The notes below the pieces were generated by a model, which did no database searches, was not told the origin of the DNA, and saw only the letters and a list, made by a program, of their open reading frames with translations. From an uncultured bacterium (GTDB lineage Bacteria > Bacteroidota > Bacteroidia > Bacteroidales > JACABE01): a stretch of DNA of 5,422 nt. Location of the stretch: the NCBI GenBank assembly GCA_903911455.1, contig CAIWDQ010000279.1, forward strand, positions 1 through 5,422, written 5' to 3'. Position 1 is the first letter of the stretch, and each line of letters begins with the position of its first letter. Below are positions 1 through 5,256 of this stretch, in pieces. The position numbers and the translations under genes are program-made.

Positions 1-12
1 ACTTGACTAAAT

Positions 13-147
13 AAACGTTTTATGTAAAATTTATTTTCAACACAGGGCTTTAAAAACGTTTTACGTATTATTTTTTAAAAATAATGCAAAAAACAAACTT
101 TTTACGTATTATTTATTTTTGAGTTGCATGTTCAAACTTTTTATATT
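13..147. repeat. Degenerate tandem repeat, period about 41 bp
   Basis: A 14-base core close to AAACGTTTTACGTA starts at 13, 54, 95 and 134, giving spacings of 41, 41 and 39. Copy 2 (54-73) and copy 3 (95-114) match at 19 of 20 positions. Copy 1 matches copy 2 at 13 of 14, while copy 4 matches copy 3 at about 11 of 14. A weaker fifth copy may start near 174. Between the cores the units have diverged and are mostly A/T, so this is either an old tandem duplication or a phased array of protein-binding sites. Copies 1 and 2 contain the palindrome AAACGTTT, which is AAAACGTTTT in copy 2. Confidence 0.6.
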
Positions 148-256
148 GCAATTTTATTAAATTAAATCATTGTAAATCTTTTCATAACACTTAATTTTAT
201 TTTTCTCTAAAATTAATTTATTTTTTAATGAAAATAATTTCTGATTAAAAAAGAGA

Positions 257-283
257 TTGGTATAATATAATATTGTAGTTTTG
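257..283 (+). promoter_or_regulatory. Candidate Bacteroidota-type promoter for the gene at 344
   Basis: TAGTTTTG at 276-283 fits the -7 consensus TAnnTTTG exactly. A TTG at 257-259 could serve as the -33 element, but the 16-nt spacer is shorter than the usual 17-23. Transcription would start near 287-290, inside the AAACGTTT palindrome at 286-293. The leader would be about 55 nt, with no Shine-Dalgarno sequence before the ATG. Confidence 0.4.
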
Positions 284-343
284 TGAAACGTTTAATAATA
301 TAAAAATAAAATCATTCTTAAAACAATTTAAATAACAAAAATC

Positions 344-883
344 ATGAACGTTACTAAATATTCGTTAAAAGCTACATTTAAAGGTATGATTTCAAATGTA
401 GGAATGGTTTTATTAGTTATTGGGGTATTTAATTTTGTTTCAAATATAAGAAGTGGGTTTTCAATAGCATCATTCATACTTGAAGTATTTATACTCTATT
501 TTGGAATAATTTTCTTTTTATCAATACGAGGAACTTTAATTGATGAAAAGAAAAGACAAATAAAAGAATATTTCGATTTATTAATTTTCAAAATTGGTAA
601 ATGGGAGACTATCGATCAATTTGATAAAGTAATATTAAAATATATTAACGAATCACAAACCATGAATTACCAATCTATTTCCAGAAATATACACACAAAA
701 ACGTATGATATTATTCTTAAGTCGAATGATAAAAAGAAAATACTAGTAAAAGAATGTTATAATTATAATGATGCTTTAGAGTTAGGTGTAAAATTATCTA
801 AGAAATTAAACTTACCTTTTATTGATACTTACGAAATATTATTACAACAAATTGAAGAAAGAAAGCAATACGTAAGAAGATAA
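344..883 (+). CDS. Hypothetical two-helix membrane protein with a PH-like cytoplasmic part
   Basis: This is a 179-residue protein whose family I cannot name. Two hydrophobic segments at about residues 17-34 and 40-61 form a helical hairpin. A short charged turn (RGTLIDEKKRQIKEY, 62-76) follows, then an alternating hydrophobic/polar region to about 137 that looks like beta strands, and finally a helix-rich tail (142-175). Two N-terminal helices followed by a small beta domain and a closing helix resemble bacterial membrane-anchored PH-like proteins; this is an inference from the pattern, not a recognised motif. There is no catalytic signature. The ATG was chosen because it is the first in-frame start, lies about 60 nt after a candidate promoter, and has the A-rich leader usual in this phylum. 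The gene stands alone: the downstream genes are on the opposite strand. Confidence 0.75.
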   Translation: MNVTKYSLKATFKGMISNVGMVLLVIGVFNFVSNIRSGFSIASFILEVFILYFGIIFFLSIRGTLIDEKKRQIKEYFDLLIFKIGKWETIDQFDKVILKYINESQTMNYQSISRNIHTKTYDIILKSNDKKKILVKECYNYNDALELGVKLSKKLNLPFIDTYEILLQQIEERKQYVRR

Positions 884-910
884 CATAAACAAAATCATTT
901 TGGAGGACAA

Positions 911-954
911 TGTGGACTTTATTGGCAGAATCATAATTGTCAATACTGTCCACA
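911..954. repeat. Inverted repeat / stem-loop A
   Basis: TGTGGAC (911-917) is the exact reverse complement of GTCCACA (948-954). Inside it, TATTG (920-924) pairs with CAATA (941-945), leaving a 2x2 internal loop and a 16-nt terminal loop. No T tract follows on the plus strand and none precedes it in a terminator-like way on the minus strand, so it is not an obvious terminator. Confidence 0.55.
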
Positions 955-985
955 GATAGAAAAAAAAATAGTATTGTAACAATTA
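934..985. repeat. Inverted repeat / stem-loop B, competing with A
   Basis: TAATTGT (934-940) plus CAATACT (941-947) pairs with AGTATTG (970-976) plus ACAATTA (979-985). The result is a 14-bp stem interrupted only by a two-base bulge at 977-978, with a 22-nt loop containing the A9 run. CAATA (941-945) is also used by stem-loop A, so the two structures exclude each other. Confidence 0.55.
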
Positions 986-993
986 ATATCTAT
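960..993 (-). terminator. Possible AT-rich intrinsic terminator of the three-gene cluster
   Basis: Read on the minus strand, ATAG (993-990) can pair with CTAT (971-968) and ATTG can pair with CAAT inside it (983-980 with 976-973). A run of T covers 968-960 at once after it. It lies about 20 bases past the stop of the gene ending at 1012. The stem is AT-rich and uneven, so the T tract is the stronger evidence. Confidence 0.4.
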
Positions 994-1011
994 TTACCCC
1001 AGCATAATGTT

Positions 1012-1419
1012 TTAAGCATTCTCTTTTTGTTCTTCTTCTTTCTGTTCGTCAACAGTTGGATGAATAAAATTTGTTACTACATTTATTATTTTGGAAATAT
1101 TTTCGATTGTTAATGCAGTACTCAATAAATTAACCAAAACAGAACTTAAAAAGCCTTTAATGTTATTGCTCTTGTATAATATTTTATTGATAATATAATT
1201 TACACCAATGCTCACTCCTACTCTTGTAAGATCTACCTGCACTTCTTTATCCTCAGCCAGTTTGTGCAGGGATTGTTTCATCATCAGAATAGGATCTAAA
1301 GTATTTACAAATTCCTTGAATGTAACTTTAAGTTCCTCTTCTTGCTTTATCTTTTCTAATTTCAAATACTCAATCCTTAATGTTAGTTCAGAGTAGTTTG
1401 AGATTTCTTTCTTTTCCAT
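1012..1419 (-). CDS. Hypothetical helical protein, third gene of the YtxH/YqjE-like cluster
   Basis: The protein has 135 residues and I do not recognise a named domain. Residues 10-36 are highly charged with a coiled-coil-like pattern (IEYLKLEKIKQEEEL). A mixed segment follows, and then 66-118 forms moderately hydrophobic, probably amphipathic helices (VGVSIGVNYIINKIL, then GFLSSVLVNLLSTAL) rather than clean membrane spans. The tail (122-135) is very acidic and Gln/Glu-rich. There is no signal peptide. The gene begins 25 bases after the stop of the YqjE-like gene on the same strand, so the two are almost certainly co-transcribed. It occupies the place that yqjK holds after yqjE in E. coli, but I see no clear sequence evidence that it is YqjK. 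A role at the inner face of the cytoplasmic membrane beside its neighbour is an inference from context only. Confidence 0.75.
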   Translation of the reverse strand: MEKKEISNYSELTLRIEYLKLEKIKQEEELKVTFKEFVNTLDPILMMKQSLHKLAEDKEVQVDLTRVGVSIGVNYIINKILYKSNNIKGFLSSVLVNLLSTALTIENISKIINVVTNFIHPTVDEQKEEEQKENA

Positions 1420-1444
1420 TTTTTTACTTATTAAAGTACTTAAA

Positions 1445-1789
1445 TTAATCTTTATTTATGATTTTATTGATGATTTTATCCCGTAAAGGCTTTTCAATTA
1501 TATTCTTTTTAACTAAAAGAAATAAGATTCCAAGTAAAAGGTAAAATCCTGCTATAATCCCAAAACCTAATGTGAAATCTCCTAACAGTTTTGAAAAGTA
1601 AAATCCTGCAACTATACTTAAAAACAAAATAAATATAAGCCCTATCATTGCGAGTATTAAACTAGTTAATAAACCAGGAGCAATTACCGAGATACGTTCG
1701 GTTAATTGAAGTTTTAATAATTCAATATTAGTGTTTACATAATTCTTTACACTCTCTGTAAGTTCTTCTACTTTTTTATTCTCTTGCAT
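1445..1789 (-). CDS. YqjE/phage-holin-like small membrane protein (holin superfamily III type)
   Basis: The protein has 114 residues from the ATG at 1789. It contains an amphipathic N-terminal helix (about 5-35, VEELTESVKNYVNTNIELLKLQL), two membrane helices (about 39-63 and 72-95) and a basic C-terminal tail. This is the layout of the family that includes E. coli YqjE and is often labelled 'phage holin family protein' (PF07332). The name reflects fold similarity; there is no lysis cassette here and a chromosomal envelope or stress role is more likely. An in-frame TTG at 1825 would add 12 residues, but that start lies inside the hairpin at 1816-1856 and the family begins with a charged helix, so the ATG is preferred. 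The gene lies between the YtxH-like gene (76-base gap) and the hypothetical gene at 1419 (25-base gap). Confidence 0.8.
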   Translation of the reverse strand: MQENKKVEELTESVKNYVNTNIELLKLQLTERISVIAPGLLTSLILAMIGLIFILFLSIVAGFYFSKLLGDFTLGFGIIAGFYLLLGILFLLVKKNIIEKPLRDKIINKIINKD

Positions 1790-1815
1790 TTTAGTATTAT
1801 TTGGTATTAAAAATA

Positions 1816-1856
1816 AAGTGGTCAACCGATGGCTTTAAATTCATGGTTGACCACTT
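1816..1856 (-). terminator. Strong hairpin between the first and second cluster genes (terminator or attenuator)
   Basis: AAGTGGTCAACC (1816-1827) and GGTTGACCACTT (1845-1856) are perfect 12-base inverted repeats around a 17-base loop. Read on the minus strand, the hairpin is followed by TATTTTTAAT, which fits an intrinsic terminator. It begins 9 bases after the YtxH-like stop and lies 26 bases before the next ATG. Since the two downstream genes have no visible promoter of their own, it probably allows partial read-through, giving more of the first product than of the other two. The alternative is an mRNA-stabilising or processing hairpin. Confidence 0.7.
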
Positions 1857-1865
1857 CCATTGTTT

Positions 1866-2144
1866 TTAAGCATCAGGGGCTTCTTCATTCTTTGAATCAC
1901 CTTTCATTTCGTGAAACTTTTCTTCGACCATATCTTCGAGGTCTTTGGCTTTGCGACGCAATTTACTTGCTTCGTCTTTCATCTTTTGCTTAAGATCTTC
2001 AGCCAGATCTTTAGCTCCTGTTGCAATTTTATTACGGGTATTTTTACCACTATCAGGTGCAAACAATATTCCGATGGCAGCTCCTACGAGTGCTCCTGCA
2101 AGTAATGCACCGATTACTTTTCCTACGTTGTTTGAATTTTCCAT
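1866..2144 (-). CDS. YtxH-domain membrane-anchored protein
   Basis: The protein has 92 residues. After a short polar start comes one glycine/alanine-rich membrane helix (8-29, with repeated small residues GALLAGALVGAAIG). It is followed by the family signature LFAPDSGKNTR (27-37), then a charged helix predicted as coiled coil (40-80, rich in Lys, Glu and Asp) and an acidic tail. Length and order are those of YtxH-domain proteins (also called gas-vesicle-protein-like in some databases), which are linked to general stress in Firmicutes; a gas vesicle role is not supported. The ATG at 2144 puts the helix at the normal position and lies about 33 nt from the predicted start of transcription. This is the first gene of the cluster and probably the most expressed, given its own promoter and the hairpin just after it. 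Confidence 0.9.
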   Translation of the reverse strand: MENSNNVGKVIGALLAGALVGAAIGILFAPDSGKNTRNKIATGAKDLAEDLKQKMKDEASKLRRKAKDLEDMVEEKFHEMKGDSKNEEAPDA

Positions 2145-2522
2145 GGCTTTATATTATTAATGTTAATTACTAAAGTTTTTTACAAATATACTAAATTAAT
2201 TGAGAAAAAGCAAGGATAATTCAATAATTTTTTATTAACTATGATTATTTTATTTGTAGTAAAGACTAAGAAAGGGAAAGACTGAGACTTAAACTAAATG
2301 GATTTAGACTTTTCACTATAGTTTTATTAAAATAGATATGACTGAAAACAGAATAATGCATATTAAATTAGTGTAAATAACTCCTCCGAAAAGCTTGAAT
2401 TTGGCTTTGTAAGAATGAAGAATATATAAAAAGACAAAGTATATGCCTTAAAATCGAAACTAAATATTGCATTTTTTGTTCTTTAAATATCTAAAATTAC
2501 ATATCAACTTTAAATAATATAA
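2145..2522. other. 378-base divergent intergenic region
   Basis: The left end carries the minus-strand promoter at 2183-2213. For the plus-strand exporter I find no exact TAnnTTTG; the nearest is TGAATTTG at 2396-2403, without a -33 TTG at the right distance. Small symmetric elements are present: AAAGACT repeated at 2261 and 2277, CTAAAT/ATTTAG at 2294-2307, and AAAGC/GCTTT at 2390-2408. None is strong. No open reading frame longer than about a dozen codons looks coding. Confidence 0.6.
2183..2213 (-). promoter_or_regulatory. Bacteroidota housekeeping-type promoter for the YtxH-led cluster
   Basis: On the minus strand, TTG (2213-2211) is followed by a 20-nt spacer and TATATTTG (2190-2183). 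This fits the -33 TTG / -7 TAnnTTTG consensus with ideal spacing. Transcription should start about 2176-2180, giving a leader of roughly 33 nt before the ATG at 2144. No stress-specific operator is apparent. Confidence 0.7.
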
Positions 2523-3902
2523 ATGGAAGCAGGCAATACCAACATAAGCAAACGCATAGCCCTATTTGCAACTACACTTTCCTCTTTTTTAACAACCTTT
2601 ATTGTATCGGCAAATAATATTGCAATCAAATCTATTGCAGTAGAGTTCTCTTTAAATGCAGTAAAATTAAACTGGGTATCTCTATCGTACTTTGTAACAG
2701 CTGCAATCTTCTTAGTTCCTATAGGAAAAATAGCTGATATATATGGAAGAAAAAAGATATATAACTATGGTTTGATAGTATTTAGTATAGCATCATTATT
2801 ATCAGCAATAGCTACAAATGATAACTTCCTGATTATATCAAGAGCATTACAAGGCTTTGGTTCGGCAATGATATTTGCAACTGGTATTGCCATTTTATCA
2901 TCAGTTTATCCCCAATCTGACAGAGGCAGAGTGCTTGGATACAATCTTGCAGCAACTTATCTGGGTTTATCAATAGGTCCGGTAATAGGTGGTTTCATGG
3001 TTCACTACTTCGGCTGGCGATCTATATACTTTGGAGGCTTTGTATTTAGTTTGTTAATCGTACCCTTAATTTATTATAAATTAAAAGGAGAATGGGCAGA
3101 AGCTAAAGGAGAAAAACTTGACATATTAGGATCTGTAATATATATGATCGGCTTGTTTGGCGTAATGTATGGTTTCTCAATATTGTCAGAATTAAGTGGA
3201 GTTATACTCTTAATTACAGGGATTATCATACTTATATTATTCTTAAAATTAGAAGAACGGTCAAGCTCACCAATATTAGATTTAAGTAGATTTAAAAAAA
3301 ATACAGTATTCATATTGTCAAACCTGGCTGCATTTATCAATTATAGTGCGACTTTTGCCGTAGGATATCTATTAAGTTTGTATCTGCTTTATATTAAAGG
3401 ATTAACTCCTGATAAAGCTGGCATAATAATGATAGCTCAACCTATTACAATGGCACTATTTTCTCCTTTGGCAGGAAGACTTTCAGATAAAAGAGAACCT
3501 CAGGTATTAGCATCAATTGGAATGGGATTGACTACGTTAGGACTGATACCTTTTATATTCTTAGGTTACGAAACTACTACATTATATATAGTATTATCAT
3601 TAGTACTAATTGGATTAGGATTCTCATTGTTTTCGTCGCCCAACACCAATGCTATAATGAGTTCGGTAGAAAGGAAATTTTATGGAGTTGCATCTGCCTC
3701 GGTAGGCACCATGCGTTTAACAGGACAATCAATAAGCTTTGGAATAGTTACTTTGTTGTTTACAATATACATTGGTAAAGTAAAGATAACACCTGAATAT
3801 TATCCAAAATTCTTAGAAAGTTCGCATACAGCATTTATCATCTTTGCGATACTATGTGCTTTAGGAACATTTGCATCAATGGCAAGAGGAAAACTAAGGT
3901 AA
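2523..3902 (+). CDS. MFS exporter, 14-helix DHA2 (EmrB/QacA) type
   Basis: This 459-residue integral membrane protein shows 14 hydrophobic segments, the layout of DHA2 drug:H+ antiporters. MFS motif A follows helix 2 (GKIADIYGRKK, 68-78). Motif B is in helix 4 (SRALQGFGSA, 106-115, with Arg107). The antiporter motif C is in helix 5 (GLSIGPVIGG, 148-157), followed by FGWR at 163-166. A second, weaker motif A is seen at 318-325 (GRLSDKRE). These support proton-coupled export of a small molecule from the cytoplasm; the substrate cannot be read from the sequence. The helix-1 position that carries an acidic residue in QacA (Asp34) seems to be Asn here (SANNIAI, 29-35). The gene has no partner membrane-fusion or outer-membrane gene beside it. 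It starts with an ATG without a Shine-Dalgarno sequence and converges on the tRNA gene, with no clear terminator of its own. Confidence 0.9.
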   Translation: MEAGNTNISKRIALFATTLSSFLTTFIVSANNIAIKSIAVEFSLNAVKLNWVSLSYFVTAAIFLVPIGKIADIYGRKKIYNYGLIVFSIASLLSAIATNDNFLIISRALQGFGSAMIFATGIAILSSVYPQSDRGRVLGYNLAATYLGLSIGPVIGGFMVHYFGWRSIYFGGFVFSLLIVPLIYYKLKGEWAEAKGEKLDILGSVIYMIGLFGVMYGFSILSELSGVILLITGIIILILFLKLEERSSSPILDLSRFKKNTVFILSNLAAFINYSATFAVGYLLSLYLLYIKGLTPDKAGIIMIAQPITMALFSPLAGRLSDKREPQVLASIGMGLTTLGLIPFIFLGYETTTLYIVLSLVLIGLGFSLFSSPNTNAIMSSVERKFYGVASASVGTMRLTGQSISFGIVTLLFTIYIGKVKITPEYYPKFLESSHTAFIIFAILCALGTFASMARGKLR

Positions 3903-3941
3903 TAAAAACGTGATGATTAATAAAATCAAGATTGGTATAAA

Positions 3942-3971
3942 TAAAAAAACGAACCATGTTATTGATTCGTT
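3942..3971 (-). terminator. Intrinsic terminator of tRNA-Ser
   Basis: Read on the minus strand, AACGAATC (3971-3964) pairs with GGTTCGTT (3955-3948), including one G-U pair, around an 8-nt loop, and runs straight into a T7 tract (3949-3943). It begins 3 bases after the tRNA 3' end, so the tRNA is transcribed as a single-gene unit. On the plus strand no T tract follows, so it would not stop transcription from the exporter gene. Confidence 0.75.
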
Positions 3972-3974
3972 ACG

Positions 3975-4059
3975 CGGAGAGTGAGGGATTCGAACCCCCG
4001 GAACCTCTCAGTTCAACGGTTTTCAAGACCGCCGCAATCGACCACTCTGCCAACTCTCC
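3975..4059 (-). tRNA. tRNA-Ser (anticodon UGA)
   Basis: This is an 85-nt class II tRNA. The acceptor stem is GGAGAGT / ACTCTCC with discriminator G. The D stem is GCA/TGC, the anticodon stem GCGGT/ACCGT and the anticodon loop CTTGAAA, with TGA at plus-strand positions 4023-4025. The long variable arm characteristic of serine tRNAs is GAAC/GTTC, and the T loop is TTCGAAT. It reads UCA codons and probably other UCN codons by wobble. CCA is not encoded: the bases after the discriminator are CG, so a CCA-adding enzyme must complete the 3' end. All stems are intact. Confidence 0.97.
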
Positions 4060-4063
4060 GCTG

Positions 4064-4093
4064 CAAAAGTACTACTTTTTTTTAATATACAAA
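4064..4093 (-). promoter_or_regulatory. Promoter of tRNA-Ser, almost abutting the mature 5' end
   Basis: On the minus strand, TTTG (4093-4090) is followed by an 18-nt spacer and TACTTTTG (4071-4064). Both elements are exact matches to the -33 and -7 consensus. Only four bases (4063-4060) lie between the -7 element and the mature tRNA 5' end at 4059. The primary transcript should therefore have a leader of only 0-4 nt. Confidence 0.7.
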
Positions 4094-4179
4094 CTATACT
4101 TTTAAAAAATTATTGAAGTTTCTCCTAAGTGCGTTTATAAATAGGAGTTTAGATAAGTAATATTTTTTAAGAAAGAATC

Positions 4180-5256
4180 TTATTTAATAGAATAGCCAAA
4201 AGATAATTGTAAAATATCAGCAGATTGTTTGCGATTGGTAAGTAAAATACTAGTATAAAAGTTATGCATTATATAATATCTAACACCCAAACGTGCATAC
4301 CAAAAATGTTTATCTCCGTTAGTATCGTACATATACATACCTAATTGAGAGATCAATGAGAGCCTTTTGATAAATAACTCATGCCCTACAGCGATTCCAT
4401 AATAGCTGTTATATGCGGGTTTAAAATAATTATCATTAATTTCTCCTTGTCTTAGTAAATAATTTAAACTTATATTTAATGCATTCTTTGTATTTAGATG
4501 TCGGCTTAATTCAAGATCGGCAGTAAAAACATGATAATATTTATCGTCTTTCTCATTGCAATTACGGGTAGCATAACCTATTGAAATATTCTTTTCCCAA
4601 AAAGGCTGAATTTTTGGAATATTTACTAATGGAGTATTCTTTGTAAACACTCTATATCCAAGATTAACCCCATAATTAACAACATTCATACCTAAATTAG
4701 GTAACATAAGCGCAGCATTCGAACAATGAGACATTCCAAAGTTTAAGCCCAAAGAAAGCTTATCAGTTAAATCAAAATCCAGATTAAGTTTACCGGTAAA
4801 AAAGAAACTAACAGGAGTGCTTACTAATAAGTTATAATCATTCGTAAACCTGTTATAGTATGTAGAAGAATAAGAAAAGCCTGCACTTAAATGTGTATAT
4901 AAATGGATTTTTTTATACGAATACAACATAGGTTCTATAAACATACTTAAACCCGTCACATCTCCTAAATGGGGGTTGTTAATATTAATATATGTAAGTG
5001 AATATCCAAATTTAGTAGCTTTATAAGGATTTATCCAATCAGGAATATTACGAATATTTTGATAAATTTTTAATTGAAATTCTTCTGCATCAGCTTTAAT
5101 ATAGGATATTCTAGGTGAATGAGGCCATACATAACCATTGTTCATATTAAAACCTCCAAAATAAAATTGTGGACTATTAGTTTCATTTTGACCATTAGAA
5201 ATTAATGAACAAAATATAAATAAGACAAAAAGAATTAAATTACGGGTTTTACTCAT
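4180..5256 (-). CDS. PagL-like outer-membrane lipid A deacylase (acyloxyacyl hydrolase family)
   Basis: The protein has 358 residues. Residues 1-22 form a signal peptide (basic start, then a hydrophobic core, cleavage probably before Gln23), and the rest is rich in amphipathic, aromatic-containing beta strands, as in an outer-membrane barrel. The active-site block GMSHCSNAALMLPNLGMN (174-191) matches the PagL pattern H-x-S-N...PN-x-G, with His177 and Ser179 as the expected catalytic pair. PagL enzymes remove the 3-O-linked acyl chain from lipid A at the cell surface. Counting from PagL of Pseudomonas (H126, S128, E140), the third triad position falls on Asn191 rather than Glu. Classical PagL mature proteins are about 150 residues; this one has an added beta-rich C-terminal half (about 219-358) ending in strand-like LQLSFGYSIK, a longer form seen in Bacteroidota. 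The ATG is the one that yields an intact signal peptide. It has no co-directional neighbour in the window apart from the tRNA. Confidence 0.82.
   Translation of the reverse strand: MSKTRNLILFVLFIFCSLISNGQNETNSPQFYFGGFNMNNGYVWPHSPRISYIKADAEEFQLKIYQNIRNIPDWINPYKATKFGYSLTYININNPHLGDVTGLSMFIEPMLYSYKKIHLYTHLSAGFSYSSTYYNRFTNDYNLLVSTPVSFFFTGKLNLDFDLTDKLSLGLNFGMSHCSNAALMLPNLGMNVVNYGVNLGYRVFTKNTPLVNIPKIQPFWEKNISIGYATRNCNEKDDKYYHVFTADLELSRHLNTKNALNISLNYLLRQGEINDNYFKPAYNSYYGIAVGHELFIKRLSLISQLGMYMYDTNGDKHFWYARLGVRYYIMHNFYTSILLTNRKQSADILQLSFGYSIK

Larger units (their letters stand above)
1..343. other. AT-rich non-coding region upstream of the first gene
   Basis: No plausible gene is visible on either strand. 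The left part (about 13-147) holds a degenerate tandem repeat with a period near 41 bp. The right part holds a candidate promoter (257-283) and an AAACGTTT palindrome at 286-293. The remainder is low-complexity A/T sequence. The gene to the left lies outside the window, so part of this stretch could belong to its 5' or 3' flank. Confidence 0.7.
884..1011. other. Short convergent intergenic region with alternative hairpins
   Basis: This spacer separates two convergent genes. Just after the first stop, 890-902 is the near-palindrome CAAAATCATTTTG. Two larger inverted repeats follow that share a segment and cannot form together (see the entries at 911-954 and 934-985). A run of nine A at 960-968 reads as a T tract on the minus strand. 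I see no terminator with a T tract for the plus-strand gene. Confidence 0.6.

Noticed and set aside
13..187. A CRISPR array, suggested by regular spacing.
   Set aside because: The repeats are only about 14-20 bases and degenerate, the spacers are low-complexity A/T, and no cas gene is present.
254..265. The 12-mer AGATTGGTATAA, repeated at 3929-3940.
   Set aside because: About one such 12-base match is expected by chance in 5.4 kb, and more in AT-rich DNA.
902..936. A GGAGGA sequence 2 bases before an ATG and an 8-codon frame (MWTLLAES), overlapping the hairpins, like a leader peptide of an attenuator.
   Set aside because: The spacing is too short for a normal ribosome site, the phylum rarely relies on Shine-Dalgarno pairing, and no plus-strand gene follows for over 1.5 kb.
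1445..1789. A phage lysis holin and hence a prophage remnant.
   Set aside because: There is no endolysin, structural gene or integrase nearby, and PF07332-type proteins are common chromosomal genes beside YtxH or YqjD-like partners.
1790..1825. A longer form of the YqjE-like protein starting at TTG 1825.
   Set aside because: The extra 12 residues would be encoded partly inside the terminator-like hairpin, TTG is a poor start, and the ATG at 1789 gives the normal charged N-terminal helix.
1866..2144. A gas vesicle gene, as the YtxH family is sometimes labelled.
   Set aside because: No gvpA or other gas vesicle gene is present; the LFAPxSGxxTR signature is simply YtxH.
3972..4063. A phage attachment site at the tRNA gene.
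   Set aside because: No integrase or second copy of the tRNA 3' end is visible in the window.
4122..4147. CTCCTA/TAGGAG inverted repeat as terminator of the PagL-like gene.
   Set aside because: Only 6 bp with a 14-nt loop, and the nearest T run lies more than 10 bases further on; not convincing.
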